Positions 46,405 through 56,466 are shown, counted from the stretch's first letter. The stretch is DNA of 64,000 bases from Bathymodiolus japonicus methanotrophic gill symbiont (GCF_019721995.1 NZ_BLYC01000006.1:1-64000), one strand, 5' to 3'. The notes: generated from the sequence alone by a model not told the origin. Made by a program: numbers and translations.

Positions 46405-46944
46405 ATGGATATTAAAGTAATTATCTGGGTTGCGTTTGTCATATTGCTACTCATTATGACCGTGCAATGTGAAAAATCACACCCTGTTCAAGAAGCCGGA
46501 ATACCATCAGAGCAAGTTGTTGTGGTGACAGAAGAAATAGTCGCTAATGAAACCGCAATAAGTTTAACCACAACGGTGGATGATTTTATAGTTTTAAATG
46601 GCGCTCTGTTATTTGCGCATGACGAGGCTGAATTATCTGATGACAGTAGGGCTATTCTGGATGAGCGGATAGCCAAATACCGAGGCAAGGTGAAAAACAC
46701 TCTGGATATCGAGGTCATTGGCTATACTGATAATAGCGGTGATGCGAGCTATAATCAAAGCTTGTCGCTACGCAGGGCACAAGCAGTTGCAGACTATATA
46801 GAGCAACAAACAGATATTCCTCATAATGAAATCAAAGTGATCGGAATGGGAGCTACCGAATCGAAGTCGGATGCTACTACAGAGGAAAGCCAGGCCATAG
46901 AACGGCGGGTTGAAATTCACTTTATGGGAGTTATATTACAATAA
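46405..46944 (+). CDS. OmpA-family (peptidoglycan-associated) protein
   Basis: 179 residues. One N-terminal membrane segment or signal (IIWVAFVILLLIMTVQCEKS, the Cys possibly lipidated) is followed by a C-terminal OmpA domain: LFAHDEAELSDDSRAILDER, VIGYTDNSGDASYNQSLSLR and RAQAVADYI. The conserved Asp and Arg for diaminopimelate binding are present (TDNSG..N..LS..RA). It probably tethers the envelope to peptidoglycan. MITE-D ends 4 bp before the ATG, so the native ribosome site was displaced to 43188-43204. A strong terminator follows. Confidence 0.88.
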   Translation: MDIKVIIWVAFVILLLIMTVQCEKSHPVQEAGIPSEQVVVVTEEIVANETAISLTTTVDDFIVLNGALLFAHDEAELSDDSRAILDERIAKYRGKVKNTLDIEVIGYTDNSGDASYNQSLSLRRAQAVADYIEQQTDIPHNEIKVIGMGATESKSDATTEESQAIERRVEIHFMGVILQ

Positions 46945-46964
46945 TAGCCTGATACCTCTCTGCT

Positions 46965-47010
46965 AAAAAAGGAGCTGTATCATTGCAATTTTAGATCTCG
47001 CTCCTTTTTA
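46965..47010. terminator. Bidirectional rho-independent terminator
   Basis: AAAAAAGGAGC ... GCTCCTTTTTA, an inverted repeat with A-run and T-run, between the convergent OmpA-like and DUF4136 genes. Confidence 0.8.
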
Positions 47011-47015
47011 CTTAA

Positions 47016-47567
47016 TTAACCCCAAAAACCACTAAAAAACGATTTTTTACCCAGCGCTTTAAACATTTTAGTAATCGTGTAGTCAATACGCTTACGTACT
47101 AATTCCGCATCGTATCCTTGCTGTATCTCAGCTTCTGCCTTACTAATCCAGATAATGTCTTTGGTCACGGTATCAATTAATATAACCGCCAGTGTCGCAT
47201 CAGGCACATTGCTTAAAACGGCAAGTTTGGATTTCGGATTTTGCTGGAGCTTTAAAGACTGCATATCTGCACCAAACTGGAATGCTACGCCTAATTCCGG
47301 ATCGGTGGTGTTAAGGTGCAGGCCATGATCTTGCAGCTCACGATCAATAAAAAACTTAATTTCTCCTGCCAAATCCAGACCCGTAGGCTGCCATTTCCCA
47401 CTGGGGTCATTCAGCGTAGACATAGTTTCTAGCCAGGTGTAAGTGTTGTAGTCACTAAGATCAGCTTGAGTGCCGACTTCTGTTTTAACCTCAATATCCC
47501 TGGTATAGGGTACGCAGCATTGTAAGAGTATTAACAGGCTAAAAGGCAATAGATATAACTGCAACAT
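47016..47567 (-). CDS. DUF4136 family lipoprotein
   Basis: About 183 residues from ATG 47567, chosen because the translated start MLQLYLLPFSLLILLQCC forms a signal with a possible lipobox, and because it directly follows the stop of the preceding transporter frame. DUF4136 features are DLSDYNTYTWLET, FFIDRELQDHGLHL, and VIDTVTKDIIWISKAEAEI-like ILIDTVTKDIIWISKA. Function unknown; members are envelope lipoproteins. Confidence 0.85.
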   Translation of the reverse strand: MLQLYLLPFSLLILLQCCVPYTRDIEVKTEVGTQADLSDYNTYTWLETMSTLNDPSGKWQPTGLDLAGEIKFFIDRELQDHGLHLNTTDPELGVAFQFGADMQSLKLQQNPKSKLAVLSNVPDATLAVILIDTVTKDIIWISKAEAEIQQGYDAELVRKRIDYTITKMFKALGKKSFFSGFWG

Positions 47568-47568
47568 A

Positions 47569-48549
47569 TTATGCACTTTCAATATCCTTATCCAGCCATG
47601 CCATAAATATCTCATAACCTAGTGCCAGAGTAATAGCACCGACAAATAGACCCAGAATTCCAACCCACATCATGCCACCAATAGCGCCGAGCAGGATAAT
47701 CAGTGTGGGGTATCCATACCACGGCCTAAAAGCATGGGTTTGAGAAAGCTATCACTCATACTGACCACAATGCTCCATACGGCAAAAATTATTGCGGGTG
47801 TTGTTGCCGCGACTGAAAAGACATAAAACATGGCTGGAATCAGGACTGAAAGCGGGGGTAATTGCGCGACTGCAAGAATAAGAATCATTAAGGTCCAGAG
47901 CCCCCAGCCGGGTATATCCATAACATACATCCCCATTCCGGCGAGTGTCGCTTGAATCAAGGCTACGCCAAGTACCCCCTGCGCAACACTACGAATGGTA
48001 GCAATTGCAAGATTGGTAAACTGTGGTCCTTGTTCGCTATCAGTCAGCCGCGATGCAATTTTTACCGCTACATCGTAGGCTTTCTGGGTGTTGACTAAAA
48101 AAATCCCGGAGATAATGATAGAAAAAATAAATTGTAGAATGCTACCACCGACACCTGCGACAGCAGAAATAAACGCTTCCCCGAGCTTTTTAATCGCCGG
48201 GATATTTTGTTTTAGCGTATTTTCCAGATTATTAGAAGCCTGATTCCAGAAGGCATACACCTTATCCCCGATCAACGGCCATTCGCTAACACTTTTAGCC
48301 GGTGGCGGAACAACCAGGCTACCCTCACTAAAGCCTTTTGCCAGGTGCGCAGACGTTTCTACTAGTGAACTAGACAGCAGTATTGAGGGGCCAATTAACA
48401 GGCTTAATGCCAATAGTGTATAAAGTATTGCAGTGAGTTTAAAGCGTCTGCCAAGAGCCAGGCTTAGCTTGTTATAAAGTGGGAAAATAGCAACCGCAAT
48501 AATAATCCCCCAGACCATAATAATTGTAAACGGCTTAATAATTTCAAAG
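47569..48549 (-). pseudogene. AI-2E/PerM-family transporter, truncated and frameshifted
   Basis: The frame beginning MVWGIIIAVAIFPLYNKLSL carries several membrane helices (ILYTLLALSLLIGPSILL, GSILQFIFSIIISGIFLV, WTLMILILAVAQLPPLSVL) and the conserved SDSFLKPMLLGRGMDTP. A missing C in a C-run at about 47705 shifts the frame; the continuation LIILLGAIGGMMWVGILGLF, then VGAITLALGY and a stop, is the expected family C-terminus. The first helix is cut by IS-G copy 3 at 48550. Members are permease-like exporters of uncertain substrate. Confidence 0.88.
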
Positions 48550-49032
48550 CTGAAGTTTCCTAGTTTTTAAAGCATAAGAATATCAGCTAATGCTTATTTT
48601 TAAGCAATATTAGGTATTGCTAATATTAATGGCATTCCGCTGGCTAAAAGCCTTGAATTCTTTTTAAAAACAACAGGTTAATCGTTAATTAGGCCTAGTT
48701 TTACTGTATAATGAAAGTTTATAACACATTGATTATACAAATAAAACGACCTCATTCATGTTCATTTTACGCGATATTTTACTCCCGCTTCAAGATCATT
48801 TTTCCAAAACCACTTTAGGCCGCGAACGAGCCTCTCTGTTTGTTTACACGATCCTGTCTATTCTCGTTCCCTTTACGTCGTCGATGACATCTAATCTTTG
48901 GCGTTGCCTTGATACGTTGTTTGGGTTTGAGATCAAGAATAAGCGCTTTTACACTTTCATGGCTTCTTCAACTTTGCCGTGGGCTGGGCTGTGGAAAACT
49001 ATCTGGGAGCTGATTCCGTCTCCTGAAACAGA
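48550..49032 (+). mobile_element. IS-G 5' fragment (copy 3)
   Basis: The end CTGAAGTTTCCTAG and the first 90 or so codons of the IS-G transposase (MFILRDILLPLQDHFSKTTL at 48758, to IPSPETD). It ends exactly where a PIE-2 begins at 49033. The remainder of the IS is missing. Confidence 0.9.
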
Positions 49033-49192
49033 CAGGCGCGCCATGCTACCTCACGAAATTCCGGGACTCCTGTCGCCATAATTCGTTCACCTACGCAGCG
49101 GATGGGAGATGCCCTGAACGCCCTACGTCCGCAACGACTACGCACAAAAGCCGCTTCGTCATTACTACCTCACTGGCTGGACGGCTATTCGG
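49033..49192 (+). repeat. PIE-2 element, 3'-truncated
   Basis: The first 160 bases of PIE-2 (CAGGCGCGCC to GGCTATTCGG), inserted in IS-G after CCTGAAACAGA; the 3' part and the rest of IS-G are replaced by sequence leading to argS. Confidence 0.9.
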
Positions 49193-49309
49193 TACGCAAA
49201 GAAAACTCGGCAAATAAACATATATCCAGATAATAAATTTTACTATCGTCAGTGAGTTTTTTCAGGGATAATAGAAAGATTTGCTAAGTCAGTTTAATTC
49301 CATAAGCGC

Positions 49310-51070
49310 ATGAAACAAAAGTTAGAATCTCTCTTGGTACACGCCGTAGAAACACTGAAAACAGACGGTACTTTAGAGCGAGAACTCAATCCCAAAATCA
49401 ATATTGAGCGTGCTCGTGATCTGCAGCACGGTGATTTTGCGACTAATCTAGCCATGATGCTGGCAAAACCCGCCAAAATGAACCCGCGTCAGCTAGCGGA
49501 CAAAATCATTACAGCGCTACCTTTAGATAAAGCAATTACCAAAGTCGAGATTGCAGGCCCCGGGTTTATTAATTTTTTCATAGACCCTAAAGCGCAATAC
49601 CAGATTATTACCACTATTCATGAGCAAGGTAAAAAGTTTGGGCTAAGCCAGATAGGTGTCGGTAAAAAGGTGCAGGTCGAGTTTGTTTCTGCCAATCCCA
49701 CAGGACCTTTGCATGTCGGGCATGGGCGTGGCGCGGCATACGGTTCGGCGGTTGCTGACTTACTGACTGCAGTTGGTTTTGAAGTGGAACGTGAATACTA
49801 CGTTAATGATGCAGGCCGGCAAATGGATATCCTTGCTGCCAGTGTCTGGCTACGTTACCTAGAAGAGTGTGGCGAAGTGCTTACTTTTCCCAGCAATGGT
49901 TATCGCGGCGATTATATACGCGAAATTGCAGCTAAGCTGCACCGTGAATCAAATAACGAATATCGCCACCCTGTGGCACTTGTTTTTGAAGAAATTCCCG
50001 CAGACGAGCCACAAGGTGGCGATAAGGACATTCATATAGATGCATTAATTGCTCGCGCAAAAACGCTGCTGGGTGATAAGCAATATCGTAATGTGTTCCA
50101 GGCGGGTCTCAATGAAATACTGGCTGATATCCGCCATGACTTAAGCGAGTTTGGTGTAGATTACCAGCAGTGGTTTTCTGAGCGTCAACTAATGGATGAC
50201 GGCTCTATTAATGAAGCATTAAAGCGCCTGGGTGAAGCCGGGTATTTATATGAAAAAGATGGTGCAACCTGGTTTGCGTCCAGCCGCCTTGGCGATGAGA
50301 AAGACCGGGTAGTGGTGCGTGAAAATGGTCAAAGTACCTATTTCGCTTCAGATATCGCCTATCATATGCATAAGCTGGCGCGCGGCTTTGACCAGATCAT
50401 TAATATCTGGGGCGCAGATCATCACGGCTATATTCCCCGGGTAAAGGCTGCTATGCAGGCACTGGGTGCAGACACTGAAAAGCTGAAGGTTTTACTGGTA
50501 CAGTTTGCGGTGTTATACCGTGGTGGCGAGCAAGTGCAAATGTCCACGCGTTCAGGGTCATTTGTTACCTTGCGCCAGCTGCGTAATGAAGTGGGTCAGG
50601 ATGCCGCACGTTTTTTCTATGTAATGCGCAAATCTGAGCAGCATATGGATTTTGATCTAAAGCTGGCCACGTCTAAAACTAATGAAAACCCTGTGTTTTA
50701 TGTGCAATACGCGCATGCACGCGTCTGTAGCGTGTTAAAACAATTAGCTGAAAAAGGCTTGCAGCGTGATATCCAGACTGGGGATGATAATCTGGATAAA
50801 CTAACTGTAGAGCAGGAAATCGCGTTGGTAAGTAGTCTGACCCGCTACCCTGAAGTACTGGAACGTGCAGCAGTGCAATTTGAGCCGCATTTATTAATCA
50901 ATTATTTACGCGAATTAGCGGCCGAGTTTCATAGCTATTATAATGCTCAGCAATTTATTGTAGATGATGTCGCACTGCGTAATGCACGATTGAATTTAAT
51001 TTATTCTGTCAAGCAGGTCATAGCAAATGGCTTAAGCCTACTCAGGATTAATACGCCGGAAGCAATGTAA
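49310..51070 (+). CDS. argS: Arginyl-tRNA synthetase
   Basis: 586 residues. The N-terminal additional domain ([20 protein letters not shown]) is followed by the class I HIGH-type motif [17 protein letters not shown] and the modified KMSKS region [16 protein letters not shown], as usual for ArgRS. The C-terminal anticodon domain has [15 protein letters not shown] and an ending MLLSLL-like [14 protein letters not shown]. Essential; frame intact. Its stop overlaps the following SPOR gene start (TAATG). The upstream 117 bp between the PIE-2 fragment and the ATG must hold any promoter. Confidence 0.97.
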   Translation: MKQKLESLLVHAVETLKTDGTLERELNPKINIERARDLQHGDFATNLAMMLAKPAKMNPRQLADKIITALPLDKAITKVEIAGPGFINFFIDPKAQYQIITTIHEQGKKFGLSQIGVGKKVQVEFVSANPTGPLHVGHGRGAAYGSAVADLLTAVGFEVEREYYVNDAGRQMDILAASVWLRYLEECGEVLTFPSNGYRGDYIREIAAKLHRESNNEYRHPVALVFEEIPADEPQGGDKDIHIDALIARAKTLLGDKQYRNVFQAGLNEILADIRHDLSEFGVDYQQWFSERQLMDDGSINEALKRLGEAGYLYEKDGATWFASSRLGDEKDRVVVRENGQSTYFASDIAYHMHKLARGFDQIINIWGADHHGYIPRVKAAMQALGADTEKLKVLLVQFAVLYRGGEQVQMSTRSGSFVTLRQLRNEVGQDAARFFYVMRKSEQHMDFDLKLATSKTNENPVFYVQYAHARVCSVLKQLAEKGLQRDIQTGDDNLDKLTVEQEIALVSSLTRYPEVLERAAVQFEPHLLINYLRELAAEFHSYYNAQQFIVDDVALRNARLNLIYSVKQVIANGLSLLRINTPEAM

Positions 51071-51729
51071 TGGCAAGAGACTATAAGCACAGAGCCAGTA
51101 AATCAGGCCAGGCTCCTAAACGTCAGGCACCAAAAATCAACAGGCGCACACCTGTTGCGCGAGCAAATTCTGCAAACGGGCAGGAGAGCGTGCCACTATG
51201 GCGCTGGGGATTGGTTATAATTTTGCTTGGCTTATTTGCTTATTTTTTATACAGCCTTTCCCAAACGCCAGAACCAAGCCAAGCCACTAGGCTAACTAAG
51301 CCTTTGGCTAGAGAGGTTAGCAAGCCAGTCGCTAAAAAAACGTCTAAACCCACTAAGAGCGTTAAAAAACCAGCAGCTCAGCATGATATTCAATATGATT
51401 TTTATACCATTCTCCCTGAAGCTGAATTTGTTATTCCCGATCATGAAGTAAAAACCCGCAAACGGGAAGAGCGGGTAGGTAAAGCTAAGGCGGGGGGGCA
51501 ATACTCCGTTCAAGCGGGAGCTTTCCGTAAACACAAGGATGCCGATAGCTTGAAAGCAAAATTAATCATGATGGGCTTTTCGCCCAAGATTGAAAAAGCC
51601 GTGATAGGCTCAGCAACATGGTACCGAGTCAAAATGGGCCCATACAATCGACTGGCCTCAGTAGATGCCATACAATCCCGCCTTAAATCCAATAAAATGG
51701 ATGCGCTGGTGATCGAAGTAAAAAAATAG
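51070..51729 (+). CDS. SPOR-domain, FtsN-like cell division protein
   Basis: 219 residues. A basic cytoplasmic tail (RDYKHRASKSGQAPKRQAPK) precedes one transmembrane helix (WGLVIILLGLFAYFLYSL), a Lys/Pro-rich linker, and a C-terminal SPOR domain (QYSVQAGAFRKHKDADSLKA, then YRVKMGPYNRLASVDA). FtsN-type proteins bind denuded septal peptidoglycan and trigger constriction; argS-ftsN adjacency is common in gammaproteobacteria. Translationally coupled to argS. Confidence 0.9.
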   Translation: MARDYKHRASKSGQAPKRQAPKINRRTPVARANSANGQESVPLWRWGLVIILLGLFAYFLYSLSQTPEPSQATRLTKPLAREVSKPVAKKTSKPTKSVKKPAAQHDIQYDFYTILPEAEFVIPDHEVKTRKREERVGKAKAGGQYSVQAGAFRKHKDADSLKAKLIMMGFSPKIEKAVIGSATWYRVKMGPYNRLASVDAIQSRLKSNKMDALVIEVKK

Positions 51730-51824
51730 CAGGGAAAAGGTGAAATACCCAGACGAACGATACAATGTCTTAGAATAAGCAACCCTTTAGCGGAAAGAAC
51801 GACCTTTAGAATTAAGAAAAAATC

Positions 51825-52175
51825 ATGGAAATTTTCAAAGAAATAATTCAAGTCGGTGGCTATGCCATCGAAGCAATGGGCGTTTTAATAATTTTAGTCG
51901 GTAGCTTCGTTGCCAGTGGGTGGTTTCTTTTGCACTTGAAAAAAACTGACCTGGCAGTTACTTACAATGCGTATCGCATAATGCTCGGTAGAATCATTCT
52001 ATTAGGGCTGGAACTTCTATTGGCTGGTGATATAATCCGGACTGTTGTTATATCGCCTACGCTGGAGCAAGTTGGCGCATTGTCTGTTATCGTCTTAATT
52101 CGTACTTTTTTAGGCTTTACTCTAGAATTAGAAATTGAAGGGAAATGGCCCTGGCAAAAAATACCAAAAACCTAA
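51825..52175 (+). CDS. DUF1622 family membrane protein
   Basis: 116 residues with about three membrane helices: YAIEAMGVLIILVGSFVASG, LGRIILLGLELLLAGDIIRT (the conserved GLELLLAxDII block) and LSVIVLIRTFLGFTLELEIE (RTFLxFxLExEIE, family hallmark). Function unknown. No clear Shine-Dalgarno. Confidence 0.88.
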   Translation: MEIFKEIIQVGGYAIEAMGVLIILVGSFVASGWFLLHLKKTDLAVTYNAYRIMLGRIILLGLELLLAGDIIRTVVISPTLEQVGALSVIVLIRTFLGFTLELEIEGKWPWQKIPKT

Positions 52176-52440
52176 GTGCCTAAGATAAAATTGAGAAAAA
52201 TCAAGGGCCAGCCAGTAATACCGCCACCAGTCACAGCAATTCCTTGCACGATCAATTACCTGTGGTCGTTAAAGGGCTAGATAAAGTTTATGCAAACAAT
52301 GGCTAATTGATATGTACATTTTTATAATACTACACGCAGTAGAACAGCCTGAATTCGAATAATCGTTATCGACAAGCTCAAAATCCAACTGCTTTATTAA
52401 GTAACTATCCGCTACAGGCTTTGTTGCCATGCGGCCTTAA
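52176..52440. other. Intergenic stretch, no recognisable gene
   Basis: About 265 bp with short frames only. CCTGAATTCGAATAAT at about 52352 resembles an IS30 end and could be a solitary remnant. Nothing else is supported. Confidence 0.4.
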
Positions 52441-52619
52441 CCCATCTTCGTCACTTTTAGAACCACTATCCTTATATTTCAATACCCTGCATTTTTAAAA
52501 GTATCCAGTTGACACTACAAAAGGATTTAAAATTATTGATTTTAAAGGAGTTTTTATGATATCAATAAGCCATGAACGACAAATCAATAACTTATTGAAT
52601 TAGACCCTGCAAAGATGGG
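52441..52619 (+). repeat. MITE-C related copy (179 bp)
   Basis: Ends CCCATCTTCGTCAC and GCAAAGATGGG, flanks TTAA and TTAC. Only the ends and short blocks such as GTATCCAGTTGACACTAC resemble the 319-bp MITE-C, so it is a diverged or internally deleted relative. Confidence 0.75.
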
Positions 52620-52698
52620 TTACCATTCGAAATAAAAACGCTAAATCGAGCACTTTAACCTTCAAGTATTTTACCAGCTTGAAAATAAAAGTGTTTTA

Positions 52699-52850
52699 CT
52701 CGATGTTCAAGTTTTTTAACTGATTGATTTTATTGATAATTTTACTGACAAAGAAAGCATCAACATCATTGTAAATCAATCACTTATAAAACAAAGCCGG
52801 AAAAATTTACTTTTCTTAGCCCAGTTATAGCTGAAAACTTGAACATCGAG
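52699..52850 (-). repeat. MITE-F copy 2 (152 bp)
   Basis: Ends CTCGATGTTCAAG and CTTGAACATCGAG with a 5-bp duplication TTTTA (52694-52698, 52851-52855). Same length as copy 1 in opposite orientation. The right duplication contains the stop codon of the CHAP gene. Confidence 0.93.
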
Positions 52851-52938
52851 TTTTACCCTAGCCCCCGGCTATAATCAATAAAGCCCTTATTGATGCTATT
52901 GATTTTGCGCTTATTGCGGCGGAATACGCCTATGCCTT

Positions 52939-53198
52939 CGCTGTCAGCCCCGGACGGGCTGATAGTCTCCAGAAGGCGCAGGGAAATTTGCCAATCCGAA
53001 GTGCGCGATAGCGCGCGAGGGAGGCTAAAATTTTATCCCGAATAGCCGTAGAGCCATTTGTGGTAGCCATGACTGAGCTGCTTTGTGCTCAGTCTGTGGC
53101 GGACGCAGGGCGGCTGGAGCATCTCCTATTCGCTGCGTAGGTGAACGAATTACGGCGACAGGAGTCCCGGAATTTCGTGAGGTAGCATGGCGCGCCTG
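52939..53198 (-). repeat. PIE-1 element (260 bp) inside the CHAP gene
   Basis: The only PIE-1 on the minus strand of the window, co-oriented with its host gene. The flanks in element orientation, GGTCAAGAG and AAGGCATAG, rejoin as Gly-Ser-Arg-Glu-Gly-Ile-Gly-Val-Phe, the expected CHAP sequence. Confidence 0.96.
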
Positions 53199-53576
53199 CT
53201 CTTGACCCTCCGTTATTGGTATTACCTTCGATTGATACCAGCCGCCCGCCTTGAACTTTTTCGACTATGCCTGTGTGCCCAGCACCTCCGGGAGCTCCCG
53301 TATCTATAATAAAGGTCATGCCGGGCTGTACTAATTGTGGGTCATGCTTTACTTGCTCATGGGTGATGCGGCGAACTCCCTGCCTGCTTCATTCCAGTGA
53401 TTCAGTACGCCTGCTGTCTTGATGCAGGGGTTGTCAAGTTCTTTTGCGGCTTCCTGAAAGCAAAAATGAATAAAGGCAGCGCACCAGGCATATCCACCAT
53501 CGAGACCTGTGCTGGCAAGGTATTGTTCAATTCTTTCGCCTTTATTTGAACCTAAGGGTTGCTCCATCGTGCCAAT

Positions 53577-53856
53577 CGCTGAAAATCATGGAAACGGAGC
53601 TTAGCGAAGTGGTGATTTTTAGTCCCTGATAGGCGACAGGGCAATTCGCTGATTCGACGTGTGCTAGCAGCACGCGAGAGGAGCAAGAATTGCATTCCGA
53701 ATAGCCGTCCAGCCAGTTAGGTAGTAATGACGAAGCGGCTTTTGTGCGTAGTCGTTGCGGACGCAGGGCGTTCAGGGCATCTCCCATCCGCTGCGTAGGT
53801 GAACGAATTATGGCGACAGGAGTCCCGGAATTTCGTGAGGTAGCATGGCGCGCCTG
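53577..53856 (-). repeat. PIE-2 element (280 bp) inside the CHAP gene
   Basis: Flanks in element orientation AAAAAATGAA and ATTGGCACG rejoin as Lys-Asn-Glu-Ile-Gly-Thr. No duplication. Co-oriented with the host gene. Confidence 0.96.
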
Positions 53857-53918
53857 TTCATTTTTTGCAAATGCAAGCATTTTTGCAAGCAATGGAGACT
53901 GCGTAGAACGTTCTGTTA

Positions 53919-54934
53919 CTCGATGTTCAAGTTTTTGATATTGAGAAGGTAAAATCAGGTATTCTGAGGTTGTTGTAATTTTATCGGTGTAAGCCCATGT
54001 TAATGAATGCCCCAGCCACCTTTATCCAAAGCTATATTGACGATTTAAATGATGCGCTCAATCAGCTAAAACCCGGAGCCGCTTTGACACGGATTCAAGC
54101 CGCTTGGTTGGGCACTTGTTTAACGGGCATACTGCTAATGAACTCTGTTTGCTGGGCTAAGTTTGAGCGAGCAAGCCTTGGAGATTGCAAAGTAGCCGCA
54201 TTATCCTGGGTGTTTCGTAAAGCAAGTATACCCTGGGACTGGTTGCTACGGGTGAGTGTGGTCTTAATTTTAAAACGTTATGGCATTACTGAAGGTGTGT
54301 TGGCCTTTGATGAATCAGACCGAGCACGATCTAAGTCTACAAAACGTATTTATAAGGTTTACAAGCAGAAACACAAAGGCTCCGGCGGGTATGTTAATGG
54401 ACAAACGATAGTATTATTGCTGCTAGTTACCTCATCCATTACAGTGCCTGTCGGTTTTTTCTTTTATATGCCGGATCCAGCCTTAAAGCAGTGGGATAAA
54501 GAAGATAAACGGTTGAAAAAGAGCGGTATAGCAAAAAAAGATCGGCCTATTAAGCCTGAACGTACAGTGCCTACCCGACCAAAACAGAGATTGCATTAGG
54601 CTTATTAAAAGAGTTTAAAGTTGCGCATAGCCTGATTAAAATTAAAGGCGTACTGGCTGATGCGCTGTATGGTGAAAAAGCCTTTATGGACGAAGCCGCT
54701 AAAGAATCTGGAGGCTCGCAGGTGATTAGCCAATTACGTAAAAACCAAAATATTGAATATAGAGGTAGAATAAGGTCAGTCGAGAGCTACTTTAATTCGA
54801 TTAACAAAGGCATTGATCAGATAATACGTGTACGTGGCGGCAAAGAGATTAAAGTGACTGTCAGCAGTGCACGATTAAAGGTGAGTTCTCACAGTAAAAA
54901 ACGCTTTGTCATTGCCTTAAAATATGACGGTGAA
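53919..54934 (+). pseudogene. IS-F copy 2, 5' half
   Basis: It begins CTCGATGTTCAAG. The transposase starts at 53997 (MLMNAPATFIQSYIDDLND) and includes the junction RYGITEGVLAFDESD that copy 1 has lost to MITE-D. A missing G at about 54563 (CGTACAG against CGTGACAG) shifts the frame; the sequence continues from 54595 as ALGLLKEFKVAHSLIKIKG. It stops at 54934 where a PIE-3 starts. Confidence 0.88.
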
Positions 54935-55229
54935 TCGGGGAGTCGCTATTTTTGCGAAAGCTTGTTTTGGGCATCCCAGCCCAAGCAAGCAGCAAAAACT
55001 TAACGCGACCACTTATGCCTCCGGCGGCCCCGATTCGTCCTCGTCACCTCGTCCCGACCCAACAAGGGGTCGGAACATAGGCTCCAAATGACTTGACGCC
55101 GTGTCGGATGGCCTTTTATTTTGTCTCCACCTTCGCTAACGCTCAGACTCCGACAAAACAACGGCCCTACGGCTATCGCGGACTAAAAATCTTCACTTCG
55201 CTAAAGCTCCGTTTCCAGGATTTTCAGCG
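54935..55229 (+). repeat. PIE-3 element (295 bp) joining IS-F to IS630
   Basis: Full length. Left neighbour is IS-F, right neighbour is an IS630 fragment; neither sequence continues on the other side. Confidence 0.93.
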
Positions 55230-55774
55230 GGGGAAACTGGCTTATAATTTTCGTCCCAACACTAACGGAAACAGTCAAAAATGGTATCCCTCACTTTTTC
55301 AAAGTCAATTGTAGACCGACTAAAAAAAAATATGGCGACAGCTCTCAAGCTAAGTAATATTTGTTTATATCGATTAACTCAAGCTCTACTCTGGTTCAGT
55401 GAATGCATGGGAATCAAAGAAATAGCACGCCTAATGGGAGTCTGTGAAAAAACCATTATAAATTGGCTGAAAACATTCATGCATAAAGGTGTCGGTTGGT
55501 TAATAGGACAACACTATCAAGGACGTGGTCGGAAGTCAAAGTTAACTAAAGACCAGAAAAATAAATTGGTTGAGTTGATAAAGAAAGGCCCAGAAGACAA
55601 TGGATTTCATTGTGGAATATGGAATACTGCGATGATTGCCGAGCTTATTTGGTTAAAATCTGAAGTTCGTTATAACTTGAACTATCTTATCAAGCCTAAT
55701 GAAAAAACTGGGCTTCAGTTATCAAAAAGCTCGTTTTGTGACTGATCGCCAAGAAGAAGAAAAGTACGAGCTTG
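55230..55774 (+). pseudogene. IS630-family fragment (copy 3)
   Basis: Starts inside the terminal region (GGGGAAACTGGCTTATAA) and encodes the first 140 codons of the IS630 transposase (MATALKLSNICLYRLTQ from 55332). A short insertion near 55690 shifts the frame; it ends at KYELV where PIE-3 begins. It lacks the DDE core. Confidence 0.9.
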
Positions 55775-56069
55775 TCGGGGAGTCGCTATTTTTGCGAAAG
55801 CTTGTTTTGGGCATCCCAGCCCAAGCAAGCAGCAAAAACTTAACGCGACCACTTATGCCTCCGGCGGCCCCGATTCGTCCTCGTCACCTCGTCCCGACCC
55901 AACAAGGGGTCGGAACATAGGCTCCAAATGACTTGACGCCGTGTCGGATGGCCTTTTATTTTGTCTCCACCTTCGCTAACGCTCAGACTCCGACAAAACA
56001 ACGGCCCTACGGCTATCGCGGACTAAAAATCTTCACTTCGCTTAGGCTACGTTTCCCTGATTTTCAGCG
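55775..56069 (+). repeat. PIE-3 element (295 bp) joining IS630 to MITE-D
   Basis: Full length and almost identical to the copy 840 bp upstream. Left neighbour IS630 (GAGCTTG), right neighbour MITE-D (AAAGACTATTTTTTTC). Confidence 0.93.
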
Positions 56070-56140
56070 AAAGACTATTTTTTTCATATAGTTGTAGCAT
56101 AGTTTCAATTTTACCATAAATAATTATTGGGAAACTTCAG
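56070..56140 (+). repeat. MITE-D 3' end fragment
   Basis: The last 71 bases of MITE-D ending GGGAAACTTCAG, its 5' part replaced by PIE-3. Confidence 0.9.
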
Positions 56141-56149
56141 TTAATAAAC

Positions 56150-56466
56150 AATCCCTCAACCACTTTACGGGCAGCACATAAGAATGACATGGTTGTTGTT
56201 ATGAATCGTGATAACCCAACCGCTTTATTAGTTGATTTAGAAAAAATGGCACTGCCAGTCTTGAGTCCGTCAAGGTTTCCCTTGCAATTTCTTTATTTAA
56301 AAGCGGGATTATTTCTCTTGGTTCAGCTGCACGCATGGCAAATCATAATCTATCCGATATGATCACTTTACTCTCTAGTCTCAATATACCTCTGACTAGA
56401 AATAATGCGGATGATGCAAAAAATGATATAACAGTTGCCCGACAATGGCTCAAGCAAAACTCATGA
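56150..56466 (+). pseudogene. Antitoxin remnant: Phd/YefM-like tail and UPF0175-type protein
   Basis: One frame reads RAAHKNDMVVVMNRDNPTAL then LVDLEKMALPVL, like the end of a Phd/YefM antitoxin. The overlapping frame from about 56250 reads SLESVKVSLAISLFKSGIIS, then LGSAARMANHNLSDMITLLS and NIPLTRNNADDAKNDI, which fits UPF0175 antitoxins. It ends in ATGA shared with the toxin start. There is no proper start codon, and the 5' side is cut by MITE-D, so it is a remnant. Confidence 0.65.

Larger units (their letters stand above)
52853..53893 (-). pseudogene. CHAP-domain amidase/endopeptidase, interrupted by two PIE elements
   Basis: Minus strand, read after removing the elements: SPLLAKMLAFAKNE + IGTMEQPLGSNKGERIEQYL, then YAWCAAFIHFCFQEAAKEL (active-site Cys of the NlpC/CHAP fold). 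After a one-base slip near 53377: RRITHEQVKHDPQLVQPG, then PGGAGHTGIVEKVQGG (catalytic His), then IEGNTNNGGSR + EGIGVFRRNKRKINS and INKGFIDYSRGLG. PIE-2 sits after KNE and PIE-1 after GGSR; both removals restore the frame exactly. An IS-F end at 53919 probably removed the original N-terminus. The enzyme family cleaves peptidoglycan peptides. Confidence 0.88.

Noticed and set aside
52340-52375. CCTGAATTCGAATAAT resembling an IS30 end.
   Set aside because: Only about a dozen bases match and no second end or duplication is found, so it was mentioned but not called as an element.
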